NCBI GenBank assembly: GCA_947472885.1
Contig: CANJBX010000020.1
Location: 1 to 57,446 of the forward strand
Source of the DNA: Hyphomicrobiaceae bacterium
GTDB taxonomy: Bacteria; Pseudomonadota; Alphaproteobacteria; Rhizobiales; Xanthobacteraceae
Reading direction: 5' to 3'
DNA: 57,446 nt
The translations under genes and the position numbers were made by a program. Shown here piece by piece: positions 1 to 8,351 of the stretch (its first letter is position 1; each line of letters begins with the position of its first letter). Under the pieces are notes generated by a model that was given only the letters and a program-made list of their open reading frames with translations, ran no database searches and was not told the DNA's origin.

Positions 1-125
1 CGCAGGCTCGCCAAGGACTGGGAGTGCCTGAATGGAAAAGCGCTCGCGTTCTTGCGTCTCGCCTCGATCCGACTCATGGTGAGAAAGCTAAGCAATCCTG
101 CTTGAACTTTCCGAACAGACTCTAA
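1..125 (+). mobile_element. IS5-family transposase, C-terminal tail and IS end (cut by window edge)
   Basis: Bases 1-105 read in frame from the window edge to a TGA stop, giving 34 residues that begin RRLAKDWECLN and contain ALAFLRLASIRLM. I recognise this as the typical C-terminus of IS5-family (IS427-like) DDE transposases. The bases after the stop (ccgaacagactctaag) resemble the terminal inverted repeat of such elements, so the IS probably ends near 122-125; the flanking ctaa could be its target duplication. The catalytic DDE residues and the other IS end lie outside the window, so activity cannot be judged. Confidence 0.8.
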
Positions 126-145
126 GACAGGTTTTCGCTCTTTCC

Positions 146-238
146 TTCGTCATGGCCGGGCTTGTCCCGGCCATCCCGATGAGGGAGGCAGGGTGCCCTC
201 CTAAGCGAGATGGCCGGGACAAGCCCGGCCATGACGAA
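146..238. repeat. Dispersed palindromic repeat, family 1 copy A
   Basis: A perfect 28-base inverted repeat: arm 146-173 (starting ttcgtcatggccggg) pairs with arm 211-238, and each arm is itself hairpin-forming. The 37-base spacer contains gggtgccctcctaagcgag, whose reverse complement recurs almost unchanged in the copy at 48765-48890. It stands between the IS end and the TauE gene. Such intergenic palindromes are frequent in Bradyrhizobium-type genomes and could act on mRNA ends. Confidence 0.85.
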
Positions 239-247
239 AAATAAAAA

Positions 248-1012
248 ATGGATCTCCTTCACATCTTCATTCTCCTGGTTGCCGGCGTCGTCGGCGGCAT
301 GATCTCGTCGCTGGTCGGCGGCGCGGCGCTGGTGACGTATCCGGCGTTGCTGTCGGTCGGCTTGCCGCCCGTTATTGCGACGGCGTGCAATCTGGTCGTG
401 CTGACGCCGAGCAATTTTCTGGCGGCGCTGTATGACCGCGGCCAGCTTCCGCCGATTGATCGCTCATTTGTCGGTCTTGTGATTGCGTCACTGATCGGTG
501 CGTTCTTTGGCGCGATCCTGCTGCTGGTTACGCCGGAGCGGGTGTGTGCCTATTTCATTCCCGTGCTGATGGCGTTTGCGACGGTGCTGTTCGCGCTGGC
601 CCCGAAGATCGGCGCGTTCATGCGAAAGCGCGCGGGCGCGACCGATGCGCATCGCTGGGCGCACAGCATGGCGGTGATTTTCCCGGTGTCGTTCTATGGC
701 GGCTATTTCGGCGCGGGCGTCGGCGTATTGCTGTCCGCTGTCCTTTCGATTGGTACCGGCGGCAATTTCCGTTCGGCCAACGTGACGAAGAATCTGGTGA
801 CGAGTCTCAACAGCCTCGTCGCGTCGATGGTCTTCGTCTGGCAGGGATCGGTGGCGTGGCCGCCGACCCTGATCATGATGGCGGGCGCTTTGGTCGGCGC
901 ATTCATCGGTGCGCGCATCGCGCAGGTCGTGCCGAATTCGGTGATGCGGCTGATCGTGATGACCGTCGGCGTGTTGCTGACGATTGTGTTCGCGTGGCGC
1001 TACTGGTTTTAG
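248..1012 (+). CDS. TauE/SafE family membrane permease (putative sulfite/organic anion exporter)
   Basis: A 254-residue hydrophobic protein with about eight predicted membrane segments, in the two-fold repeat layout of the TauE/SafE (DUF81) family. The family signature is visible near the N-terminus as GGMISSLVGGAALVTYP followed by ATACNLVVLTPSN, and the second repeat starts around residue 148 (FYGGYFGAGVGVLL). Members export sulfite, sulfoacetate or other small anions across the inner membrane; the substrate here cannot be read from sequence. The sulfonate ABC genes at 44-47 kb make a sulfur anion plausible but are distant. The stop codon overlaps by 4 bases the stop of the convergent hydrolase pseudogene. 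Confidence 0.88.
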   Translation: MDLLHIFILLVAGVVGGMISSLVGGAALVTYPALLSVGLPPVIATACNLVVLTPSNFLAALYDRGQLPPIDRSFVGLVIASLIGAFFGAILLLVTPERVCAYFIPVLMAFATVLFALAPKIGAFMRKRAGATDAHRWAHSMAVIFPVSFYGGYFGAGVGVLLSAVLSIGTGGNFRSANVTKNLVTSLNSLVASMVFVWQGSVAWPPTLIMMAGALVGAFIGARIAQVVPNSVMRLIVMTVGVLLTIVFAWRYWF

Positions 1013-1842
1013 TCTTTCGGCAGCAATTCCAGCAGCCGTTTGACCATGGCGCTGTTCCTGTCGGCCAGCGGCTCGATCACCGTGAAGTGGTTGGCGTTCG
1101 GAACCGGATTATAAAGTGTCGTGACGCCCGCTGCGCTCCATGTATCGGCAACGCTGCGGCTCTGGCGATGAAACTCCTCCGACTCCGCGCCGCCGTCCAC
1201 GGCATCAAAGATTTTTTCTTTCGGCGCTGGCCACAGCAGCGGCGACAATCGCTTGGCCTCCGTGTCGGTCAGCTTGAAATCGTTGTTCATCGCGGTCGAA
1301 ACCATCGGCACCAGATCGTAGAGGCCGGAAATTCCCATTGCGGCAGGCACGGTGTTTGCCGGCGCGCCGAATTCCTGCCAGTCGGTGGCGATCATGCTGC
1401 CGGCGAGATGCCCGCCGGCGGAATGGCCAAGCACCAGCACCGGCCTGTTGAAGCGCCGGTGGAGATAGAGCGTCGCCTTGCGCATCTGTTCGACAATGTC
1501 GCCGATGCCGACCTGCGGGCACAGGTCATAGCCGGGCAGGGCGACCGTCACGCCATGCGCGTTCAGTCCTGCAGCAACCTGGCTGAATGCCGAGGGTTGC
1601 AACGCGCGCCAGTAGCCGCCGTGGATGAACATGGCGAGCGGGGCGCTCTGTCCGGCATCGGAGAAGAAGATATCGACGATCTGGCGCGGTGTATCGCCAT
1701 AGCTGACATCAAGCTCGGCGCGCTAGCTGGCCACGGCCCGCGCGCGATAGCCGGCAGCATCCTTCGCCATGCGGCCGAGGATTTCGGTGTGGTCCGGCAC
1801 GCGGCCGCGCGTGTCATATTGCTGGTCGTAGTTGATTGCCAT
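1009..1842 (-). pseudogene. Alpha/beta hydrolase, kynurenine formamidase-like, interrupted by an in-frame TAG
   Basis: The frame from an ATG at 1842 (another in-frame ATG at 1854) reads MAINYDQQYDTRGRVPDHTE for 39 codons, meets an amber codon at 1723-1725, then continues without a shift as RAELDVSYGDTPRQ into the conserved hydrolase core. The core keeps HGGYW (oxyanion hole), GHSAGGH (nucleophile Ser) and a late HF pair after NPVPNAN, as in kynurenine formamidase-like esterases. The 5' part is clearly homologous N-terminal sequence, so this is a single nonsense change (for example CAG to TAG) or a base-call error. A downstream ATG at 1632 would give 207 residues but would begin within strand-HGGYW and lack the first part of the fold. 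Tail-to-tail with the TauE gene. Confidence 0.8.
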
Positions 1843-1984
1843 TGATGCCGCCATGCTGTTGTCACAGGACTCAAGGGGATGCGAACCCGTCTGGTCAAGT
1901 GCCTGAAAACCATGCTGGTATCGAATGTTGATTTCAGCTGGAAATAGGGTTTTGTCGGCGCGGTGAAAACGCTATGAGACGGTC

Positions 1985-3100
1985 ATGAAAGTCGGCGGCA
2001 AGGCAATGCGTTCGATCTGGGTCGAGTCTGATGGCGTGACCGTGGGTGTCATCGACCAGACCCGCCTGCCGCATGCGTTCGAGACGGTGAAACTTGTTTC
2101 GATGGACGATGCCGCGCATGCGATCCGGTCGATGATCCTGCGTGGTGCGCCGCTGATCGGCGCCGCTGCGGCCTATGGCATGGCGCTGGCCATGCATGCC
2201 GACGCGACCGACCGTAATCTCAAAAATGCCTACGCGACATTGATCGCCACGCGCCCGACCGCGATCAACCTGAAATGGGCGCTCGATGAAGTGATGGCCG
2301 TGTTGCGTCCGCTTGCGCCTAGCCAGCGCGAAGCCGCCGCCTGGCGCCGTGCGGCGGAAATCAGCGAGGAAGATGTCGCGATCAACAAGTCCATCGGCGC
2401 GCATGGACTCAAGCTGATCGCGGCGATAGCTGCCGGCAAGAAGCGCGGCGAGCGCGTCAATATTCTCACGCATTGCAACGCCGGTTGGCTGGCGACGGTG
2501 GATTTCGGCACCGCGACCGCGCCGATCTATCTGGCGCACGATGCGGGCCTGCCGATCCATGTGTTCGTCGATGAAACACGCCCGCGCAATCAGGGCGCGT
2601 CGCTCACGGCCTGGGAGCTTGGCCGCCACGGCGTGGCGCATACGGTGATTGCCGACAACACCGGCGGCCACCTGATGCAGCACAAGATGGTCGATCTTGT
2701 CATTGTCGGAACCGACCGCGTCACCGCGCAGGGCGATGTCTGCAACAAGATCGGGACCTACCTGAAGGCGCTGGCGGCGCACGACAATGGCGTGCCGTTC
2801 TATGTCGCGCTGCCGTCGCCGACGATTGATTTCACGGTGTCCGATGGTGTTGCGGAAATTCCGATCGAGGAGCGCGATGCGGCCGAAATGACATCGGTTT
2901 CCGGCCTGACCGCCGATGGCCGTATCGAGACGGTGCTGATTGTGCCGGAGGGGTCGCCGGTTGCGAACTACGCATTCGACGTGACGCCGGCGCGGCTGGT
3001 GACGGGCCTGATCACCGAGCGTGGCGTGCATGCGCCGACGCGTGCGGCGCTGGCGGCGGCATTTCCCGAGCGTGTTGCAGCACTCCGGGCGGCGGAGTAA
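1985..3100 (+). CDS. mtnA: S-methyl-5-thioribose-1-phosphate isomerase
   Basis: A 371-residue enzyme of the methionine salvage pathway, converting the aldose 5-methylthioribose-1-phosphate to the ketose methylthioribulose-1-phosphate in the cytosol. The family signatures are intact: [13 protein letters not shown] at 53-65, the THCNAG loop with the catalytic Cys at about 164, and [17 protein letters not shown] at 243-259 with the catalytic Asp at about 244. Length matches the family. An in-frame ATG seven codons later (MRSIWVESD) aligns with the usual N-terminus and is an alternative start. No other salvage gene (mtnK, mtnP, mtnB) is nearby, so it stands alone here. Confidence 0.95.
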   Translation: MKVGGKAMRSIWVESDGVTVGVIDQTRLPHAFETVKLVSMDDAAHAIRSMILRGAPLIGAAAAYGMALAMHADATDRNLKNAYATLIATRPTAINLKWALDEVMAVLRPLAPSQREAAAWRRAAEISEEDVAINKSIGAHGLKLIAAIAAGKKRGERVNILTHCNAGWLATVDFGTATAPIYLAHDAGLPIHVFVDETRPRNQGASLTAWELGRHGVAHTVIADNTGGHLMQHKMVDLVIVGTDRVTAQGDVCNKIGTYLKALAAHDNGVPFYVALPSPTIDFTVSDGVAEIPIEERDAAEMTSVSGLTADGRIETVLIVPEGSPVANYAFDVTPARLVTGLITERGVHAPTRAALAAAFPERVAALRAAE

Positions 3101-3509
3101 GCGGTATATGACGGCGATGCTGCATCGCTGTTGCCGCCGGACCTGCGCCAGTCACCGACCGCGCTTGCGGTCGCGCGCGGCGGCGCAGCGATTGCAAGCG
3201 CTTGCCGATCCGCATGGGCCTTACGGCGAAGAACGCTGACGCTCGCCGCAAAAGTTAATTACAGCCATGTAACCTTGCGGTATGCGCGTTGCACAAAAGT
3301 GCGGCGTGCCAAGTCGCATGACGTTGTGTTGGGGCAGCTTATGCCTGCATGCAACGCTTCACTAAGCGCATGAAAGATATTGTTTTTCTGAACACCCGTC
3401 AGTGCAATTGATCCATCACTTGCTTGTGTTCGCAAATGCGAGAGTGCGACGTTGCAATGACAAATTCGTCTCCGATATTTCGCGCAAGGGCGATGATTGG
3501 AGAAGCACA
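3101..3509. other. Gene-free stretch between mtnA and the small secreted protein
   Basis: No convincing coding sequence. Short open frames here have no recognisable protein features. The right half (from about 3250) is lower in GC than its surroundings and probably holds the promoter and leader of the gene at 3510; I cannot assign individual boxes with confidence. Confidence 0.5.
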
Positions 3510-3785
3510 ATGACCAAGACATCGATGATTAAGACCATCCTGCTGGCAACTGCTGCGACCGCCGTACTCGCCGCCGGGCCGGCTTCGGCGCGTACCCGCC
3601 ACGCGACGCCGCGCGCTGAAGCCACGCAGGTTTACGTGCCCGCCGGCCTCGGCTCGGGTCAGTATTATGCCAACGATCCCTATGTCGTGACCGACGGCGT
3701 CAACTATCTCGGCCGCGATCCGGACCTGCAGATTCGTGCCGAGATGCTGAAGGACGATGTCTCGCACAACGGCAACAACTACTAA
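3510..3785 (+). CDS. Small secreted protein of unknown function
   Basis: A 91-residue protein with a Sec signal peptide (MTKTSMIKTILLATAATA, cleavage after about PASA at residue 26). The mature part is Tyr/Asp-rich: QVYVPAGLGSGQYYANDPYV and GRDPDLQIRAEMLKDD. No enzymatic motif is seen. An upstream in-frame ATG at 3402 would add 36 residues before the signal sequence; the ATG at 3510 is preferred because ggaga lies just upstream and the signal peptide then starts the protein. Similar small secreted proteins occur across Bradyrhizobium relatives. A strong terminator follows the stop. Confidence 0.7.
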   Translation: MTKTSMIKTILLATAATAVLAAGPASARTRHATPRAEATQVYVPAGLGSGQYYANDPYVVTDGVNYLGRDPDLQIRAEMLKDDVSHNGNNY

Positions 3786-3802
3786 GCCTCGCTGAAACAA
3801 AG

Positions 3803-3832
3803 ACGCCGCGGCTGGAAGGCCGCGGCGTTTTC
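3803..3832 (+). terminator. Rho-independent terminator
   Basis: Perfect 10-bp stem (acgccgcggc at 3803-3812 with gccgcggcgt at 3819-3828), six-base loop, then tttt and another T run at 3835. It ends the transcript of the small secreted protein gene and separates it from the convergent actR. Confidence 0.85.
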
Positions 3833-3855
3833 TGTTTTGACGATGTGCGCGCGGG

Positions 3856-4419
3856 TTACTTCGGCGCGCGCTTCGCGAGAATGCGCTGCAGCGTGCGGCG
3901 ATGCATGTTGAGGCGGCGCGCGGTTTCCGAGACATTGCGGTCGCAGAGTTCGTAGATGCGCTGGATGTGTTCCCAGCGCACGCGGTCTGCCGACATCGGG
4001 TTTTCCGGCGGCGCAGCCTTGGTTTCGGCATTCGCCAGCAGCGCAGCGACGACTTCATCGGCATCCGCCGGCTTGGAAAGATAATCGAACGCGCCGAGCT
4101 TTACGGCGGTGACGGCGGTGGCGATGTTGCCATAGCCGGTCAGTACGATGCCGCGGGCTTCGGGCTTACGCTGCTTCAGCGCGGAAATCACATCGAGCCC
4201 GTTGCCGTCGGCAAGGCGCATGTCGACGACTGCGAATGTCGGCGGCGCGTTTTCGACTTCGCGCAGGCCCTCGCTGACGGTCTCTGCGGTACGCACGGAG
4301 AAGCCGCGGCTTTCCATGGCGCGCGCAAGGCGCTGAAGGAAGAGTTTGTCATCTTCAACGATGAGCAGCGAGCGGTCGCCCGTGATTTGCGGGGCGGCAG
4401 TTTGCGTCATGGCGTCCAC
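3856..4419 (-). CDS. actR: Redox response regulator ActR/RegA
   Basis: A 187-residue response regulator of the ActR/RegA/PrrA/RegR family, which activates or represses genes for respiration, nitrogen or carbon fixation when its sensor kinase reports a reduced quinone pool. Receiver domain at 17-130: acidic pair at D23-D24, phosphoacceptor D66 in VVDMRL, T94 in LTGYG, K116 in LSKP. The C-terminal Fis-type helix-turn-helix at about 148-183 contains NVSETARRLNMHRRTLQRIL, the nearly invariant DNA-recognition segment of this family. Start: GTG at 4419, since aggaa lies 7 bases upstream; the ATG at 4410 has no suitably spaced site. Last gene of the MBL-actS-actR operon, 21 bases after actS. Confidence 0.93.
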   Translation of the reverse strand: MDAMTQTAAPQITGDRSLLIVEDDKLFLQRLARAMESRGFSVRTAETVSEGLREVENAPPTFAVVDMRLADGNGLDVISALKQRKPEARGIVLTGYGNIATAVTAVKLGAFDYLSKPADADEVVAALLANAETKAAPPENPMSADRVRWEHIQRIYELCDRNVSETARRLNMHRRTLQRILAKRAPK

Positions 4420-4440
4420 GATGTTTCCTGGCTCCAGTTG

Positions 4441-5796
4441 TCAGACGAATTGATAAGTATGCTGATCCCGCGCCGGGCTCAAGGTCAGGTTCTGTGCGCC
4501 GGCTGCGGAACGCTCAAAATCGATGCGTTTCCAGCGTATTGTTACGATTGCACCGTGCACGGGTTCCACTGCGTTGGCGAGCGAAACCATTGCTCCAGAG
4601 CGTTCCAGCAGGGTTTTTGCGATAAAAAAGCCAAGTCCCAGCCCGGTTTCGTCGGCAGCTGCCGGTGTGCGGTGCGGCCGTGGGCCGCGAACGTAGGGTT
4701 CGCCAATGCGGGCCATGATTTCGCTCGCAAATCCCGGTCCGTCATCGCGAATGACGACGGTAACGTCGGTATCATTCCACGCCACGCCAACTTCCGCGCG
4801 TTTCTGGGCAAAATCGACAGCGTTCTCCAGAAGGTTGCCGAGGCCGTAGAGAATCGCCGGGCTGCGTGCGCCGGTCGGTTCGCCGGGCTGTGCCGGCCAG
4901 TCGACGGCAATGGTAATGCCGAAATCGCGGTGCGGCGCGATCACTTCCTCGACCAGCGCCGAAAGTCCCATGCGCTCGAACGCGTCACCCGGATCGGGGT
5001 GTTCGGTGAGCTTGCCAAGAATTTCGCGGCACCGCTGCGCCTGTTCGCGCAGGATACGGGCGTCCTCGGCGTGCGGTGAATCCGCCAGCGCCAGCAGCAG
5101 GTCTTTCGAGACGACGGCGATGGTCGATAGCGGTGTGCCGAGTTCGTGTGCCGCGGCCGCGGCCAGTCCGTCAAGCTGCGAGAGGTGCTGTTCGCGCGCC
5201 AGCACGAGTTCAGTGGCGGCGAGCGCGTCGGCAAGCTGGCGTGCTTCCTCGGTGATCTGCCACGCGTAGACCGAGATGTAGCCGATGGCGAGCAGGATCG
5301 AGAGCCAGACGCCGACCATGTAGACCGGGGGCAATTCGAGCGGATCGTCGCTCGACCATGGCAATGGCAAATGCACGAACACCAATATGGTGGCGCACAT
5401 GATGGCGAAGCCGGCGAGTTTCGTCGCCATGCGTGCCGGCAAGGCGGTCGCCGAGATCAGCACGGGGCCAAGCAGCAGGAAGCTGAACGGATTTTGCAGG
5501 CCGCCGGTGAGGCCGAGCAGGATCGCAAGCTCAGCGATGTCGAACGCCAGCAGCCAGCCTGCGCGATCGGCGTCGAGGCGAAGCTGGCCGCCGAGCCACA
5601 TGCGCACGCTGACGGTAAACATCGCATAAAGCGCCAGCACGCTCAGGCAGGACCAGATCGGCAGCTGGAAATCGAGGCCGAACTTGACGACGAGCAACGC
5701 CGCAAGCTGACCCAGAATGGCGAGCCACCGCAGGCGGATCAACGTGTCGAGCCGGAGTGTACGGCGGGAGACGTGTTTGTATTCGAACTCGCTCAT
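4441..5796 (-). CDS. actS: Redox sensor histidine kinase ActS/RegB
   Basis: A 451-residue membrane histidine kinase, partner of the adjacent ActR. The N-terminal ~180 residues carry about six membrane segments, with the ubiquinone-sensing signature GGLQNPF at 98-104. The H-box HELGTPLSTIAV places the phosphorylated His at about 217. A Cys at about 256 (AQRCREIL) lies where RegB has its redox-active Cys. The ATPase part shows the N-box (GNLLENAV, N about 325), DDGPGF and GLGLGFFIAKTLL. All elements for quinone and thiol redox sensing are therefore present. Its ATG overlaps the TGA of the upstream MBL gene (ATGA), so the two are translationally coupled. Confidence 0.93.
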   Translation of the reverse strand: MSEFEYKHVSRRTLRLDTLIRLRWLAILGQLAALLVVKFGLDFQLPIWSCLSVLALYAMFTVSVRMWLGGQLRLDADRAGWLLAFDIAELAILLGLTGGLQNPFSFLLLGPVLISATALPARMATKLAGFAIMCATILVFVHLPLPWSSDDPLELPPVYMVGVWLSILLAIGYISVYAWQITEEARQLADALAATELVLAREQHLSQLDGLAAAAAHELGTPLSTIAVVSKDLLLALADSPHAEDARILREQAQRCREILGKLTEHPDPGDAFERMGLSALVEEVIAPHRDFGITIAVDWPAQPGEPTGARSPAILYGLGNLLENAVDFAQKRAEVGVAWNDTDVTVVIRDDGPGFASEIMARIGEPYVRGPRPHRTPAAADETGLGLGFFIAKTLLERSGAMVSLANAVEPVHGAIVTIRWKRIDFERSAAGAQNLTLSPARDQHTYQFV

Positions 5797-6527
5797 TGGC
5801 GTGACATCGCTTCGCGCAGGCGCACGTCATAGGCGTCCGCGAGGCCGTTGAGCTGCTCCGCGCCGTCACCGGCGAATGACGAGCCGTGCATGATCGCGAG
5901 CATGTCGGGCTTGAGGCCGGCGAGCTTGCGGATCGTTGGCGCGGTGGTCGGGCCGAGGCTGGTCGAATAGGTCGAGTCGTTGCCTGCCATTGCCTGGGTG
6001 ACTAATTCGCTGCGGGTCATCGGCGCCGGGTCGCCGTAATGCGCGAACAGGTCGCCAACAAACAATGTCTTGGTTGTTTCCTCGAAGATCACGCCGGCGT
6101 CCCAGCCATGTGGCACATGCGGCGTATCGATATAGCGGATGCGCTTGCCGCCGATGTCCACGACTTGGTCATTGGCCAGCATGCGCGGCGGGCGATCCGC
6201 CATGTCGTCGAGCGATACGCGGCAGCCGGTCATGCCATGCATCAGCTCGGCATTGGGCGCTGCGGCGAGCCATTCGTTCATGCCGCCACATTCATCCGAT
6301 TCGAAATGCCCGAAGCTGGCCCAGCGCAGCTTCTCGACCGGCATCAGCCGGCTGACGGCTTCCGCCAGCACCGGAAACATCTTGCGCTTGCCGCAATGGA
6401 ACAGCAGCGGCTCCTCGCCGCGGATCAGGAAGTGGTTGAAGGTAAAGCCGGCGGGGGGCATGACCTGCGGCACGTACACCGAGAGGCGAAAAATATTGTC
6501 GCCGATTTCGTCGATTTTTGCGGTCAC
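5793..6527 (-). CDS. MBL-fold di-iron protein, oxygen-binding (ODP) type
   Basis: A 244-residue metallo-beta-lactamase-fold protein. The metal motif is HFESDECGG (H74, E76, D78) instead of HxHxDH; the HxExD form is that of the flavodiiron/ODP branch, which binds a di-iron centre and O2. Other likely ligands are a His in TPHVPHGWD (137-140), D159 in GDLFAHYGD and the late AIMHGSS His. There is no flavodoxin or rubredoxin domain, so it resembles stand-alone oxygen-binding di-iron proteins more than the NO/O2 reductase. Start: GTG at 6527 preceded by ttgagg. It heads the operon with actS and overlaps it by 4 bases, which suggests a role in oxygen or redox sensing. A hydrolase role cannot be excluded. 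Confidence 0.82.
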   Translation of the reverse strand: MTAKIDEIGDNIFRLSVYVPQVMPPAGFTFNHFLIRGEEPLLFHCGKRKMFPVLAEAVSRLMPVEKLRWASFGHFESDECGGMNEWLAAAPNAELMHGMTGCRVSLDDMADRPPRMLANDQVVDIGGKRIRYIDTPHVPHGWDAGVIFEETTKTLFVGDLFAHYGDPAPMTRSELVTQAMAGNDSTYSTSLGPTTAPTIRKLAGLKPDMLAIMHGSSFAGDGAEQLNGLADAYDVRLREAMSRQ

Positions 6528-6729
6528 GCGGATGCCTCAAAGTTCCTGAATTCTGTCTGCCACTATACCGGGAGGCCAGCTCCGGCGTCATCACGAATGG
6601 GCGACGATAGCATGGGCTGGATCTGGCACGGGATGAGGCGCAGGCGCGCAGGACGATACGGTGGTTGAGAAAAAGTGATGGCATAACCAGCCGGCCAACG
6701 TGCGGTTGGACGCAACAGTAGGATGCCCC

Positions 6730-6987
6730 GTGAAGAAACTCCCGATGATCGCAGCCGTGCTTGCGCTTGGCGCGCTGGGTGGCGCCAGCACGGCATCCGC
6801 GCAACGCTACACGAACTATCCCGTTTGCGCGGTCTATGGCGGCTCACGCTCCAGCACCACAAGCTGCGCCTTCGTGAATTTCGCGCAGTGCCAGATGAGC
6901 GTCAGCGGCCGCGGTGGCTATTGCATGGCCAACGACGGGTATGAGCCGCCGCGCGCAAAGCAGCGTAAGGCCCGGCGCGCGAGCTAG
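6730..6987 (+). CDS. Small secreted Cys-containing protein, DUF3551-like
   Basis: An 85-residue protein with a Sec signal peptide (KKLPMIAAVLALGALGG, cleavage near ASTASAQ) and a short mature part with YPVCAVYGG, TSCAFVNFAQCQMSVSGRGGYC and a basic tail. The spacing of the Cys residues and the FxxxxQC..VSG.GG.C pattern fit DUF3551 proteins, which are abundant, functionally unknown and largely confined to Bradyrhizobium-type genomes. GTG at 6730 is chosen because agga lies upstream and the signal peptide then starts at once; ATG at 6700 would add ten residues. Confidence 0.75.
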   Translation: MKKLPMIAAVLALGALGGASTASAQRYTNYPVCAVYGGSRSSTTSCAFVNFAQCQMSVSGRGGYCMANDGYEPPRAKQRKARRAS

Positions 6988-6994
6988 CGGCTTC

Positions 6995-8197
6995 CTAGAG
7001 CGCCATTTCTGCCGCGGCAGGCACGCCCTTGGACTTGTGGGCCTGCAGTGCCGGCAGCACCTTTTCCGCAAACAGGCGGATCTGGTTGACGAACATCTCG
7101 TGCGGCATCGCGCCGGTGTTCATGCGGACATGCACGACGTCGGCGCCGGTGCGGTCGATGGCTTCGATGATGCGGTCGCGGACTTCTTCGGCGGTGCCCC
7201 ACGGCAGATTCTCGGCATTCCTCGCCACGTCTTCCATCGTCATGTTGCGGTAGTCCTCGCGCGAGCGCGCCGCAAACTTCAGATTCTCCGGGCTTATATA
7301 GTCGAGCGACTGGTCGCTGACGTAGCCCATGCCGCGCTGGATATTGGTTTCCGTGACGTTGCCGTGGCTGAACAGCGTGCGGTTGAAATAGAGCGTGTAG
7401 GGCCCGGCTTCCTTGACGGCCTGCGCCTTGCTGTCGGCGATATAGGCGTTCGCGGCGATACTCAGGTGCTTCGGCGTAATCTTGTGGCCGGCCTTGGCAA
7501 GACATTTCGCATAATAGCGGATGATATCCTGCTGCAATCCCTGCACGCGGCTTTCGCCCGGCGTGATCGGAATGTTGTTCTTGGCCGCGAACTCGATGGA
7601 TTCCTTGCTGGCGGTGATCGGCGTCCAGATCGGCGGGTGCGGCTGCTGCACGGGGCGCGGCCACATCGACACATTATTGTAGGAGTGAAATTTGCCCTGG
7701 TACGAGAACACGTCTTCGGTCCACGCCCTGGTGATGATGTCGTAGGCTTCCTCGAAGCGTGCGCGCGATTCCGACAGTGGAATGTTGTGGACCTGATACT
7801 CGCGCGGAATGCCGCGTGCGATGCCGGCGATCAGGCGGCCGTTGGAGAGGCAATCGAGCATCGCGAGTTCTTCCGCGAGCCGCAGCGGATGATGAAGCGG
7901 AATGAGATTGCCGTAGATGAGCAGCTTGAGCTTCTTGGTGCGCTGCGCGGCAGCCGACGCCATCAGGTTGGGCGAGTTCATCAGGCCGTAGGGCGAGGTG
8001 TGATGCTCGTTAAAACCGACGCCGTCATATCCGAGCTTGTCGAGCAACTCCCACGCATCGAGATGTTCGGCGTAGGTCTTGACCGCCTCCTGCGGATCGA
8101 AATGCGCCTTGCCCAGCGGGTACGGCAGCGCCTTGCCGGTTTCGAGCGCGTCGAGGTGCTTGCGATAAGGCAGCAGGTCGAAGACGAAAACTTGCAT
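6995..8197 (-). CDS. LLM-class flavin-dependent oxidoreductase (bacterial luciferase-like monooxygenase)
   Basis: A 400-residue TIM-barrel flavoenzyme of the luciferase-like monooxygenase superfamily, expected to use reduced flavin and O2 to oxidise or cleave a small organic substrate. Diagnostic features: VGFNEHHTSPYG at about 60-72, NGRLIAGIARGIPREY at about 120, and the late GTAEEVRDRIIEAIDRTGAD segment typical of the family C-terminus. The ATG at 8197 (MQVFVFDLLPYRK) matches the usual N-terminus; longer in-frame starts would add Arg-rich sequence unlike the family. Divergent from the M20 peptidase gene. The substrate is unknown. Confidence 0.85.
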   Translation of the reverse strand: MQVFVFDLLPYRKHLDALETGKALPYPLGKAHFDPQEAVKTYAEHLDAWELLDKLGYDGVGFNEHHTSPYGLMNSPNLMASAAAQRTKKLKLLIYGNLIPLHHPLRLAEELAMLDCLSNGRLIAGIARGIPREYQVHNIPLSESRARFEEAYDIITRAWTEDVFSYQGKFHSYNNVSMWPRPVQQPHPPIWTPITASKESIEFAAKNNIPITPGESRVQGLQQDIIRYYAKCLAKAGHKITPKHLSIAANAYIADSKAQAVKEAGPYTLYFNRTLFSHGNVTETNIQRGMGYVSDQSLDYISPENLKFAARSREDYRNMTMEDVARNAENLPWGTAEEVRDRIIEAIDRTGADVVHVRMNTGAMPHEMFVNQIRLFAEKVLPALQAHKSKGVPAAAEMAL

Positions 8198-8351
8198 CGG
8201 AACGGTCCCGGAGTTTGACGGAAGGTGGCGGAAGCTAGCCCATCCGGCGGTGTCCCGCGAGAGGGGGACACAGGCGGCAATGCTGTCATGAATCAAACGC
8301 TGGATGGGCCTCTCGGCCCGCGCTAGGCTATTGGCAGAGAGGACATCAGCG

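Noticed and set aside
544-1845. Long plus-strand open frame opposite the hydrolase
   Set aside because: It lies over TauE and the antisense of the hydrolase; its residues are Arg/His-rich with no domain, as expected for a GC-rich shadow frame.
1934-3031. Long minus-strand frame opposite mtnA
   Set aside because: mtnA is complete with catalytic residues; the opposite frame is Arg-rich and has no recognisable fold.
3021-3239. Small open frame after mtnA
   Set aside because: It overlaps the end of mtnA, is Arg-rich and has no start signal or protein feature.
5793-6527. Beta-lactamase or glyoxalase II
   Set aside because: The metal motif is HxExD instead of HxHxDH, which does not fit a zinc hydrolase of those families.
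6730-6987. Possible small toxin
   Set aside because: The signal peptide and the Cys pattern fit DUF3551 secreted proteins, and no antitoxin-like partner is adjacent.
6995-8197. SsuD alkanesulfonate monooxygenase partnering the sulfonate transporter
   Set aside because: It belongs to the same superfamily but lies 36 kb from the transporter and its sequence looks like the generic LLM group.
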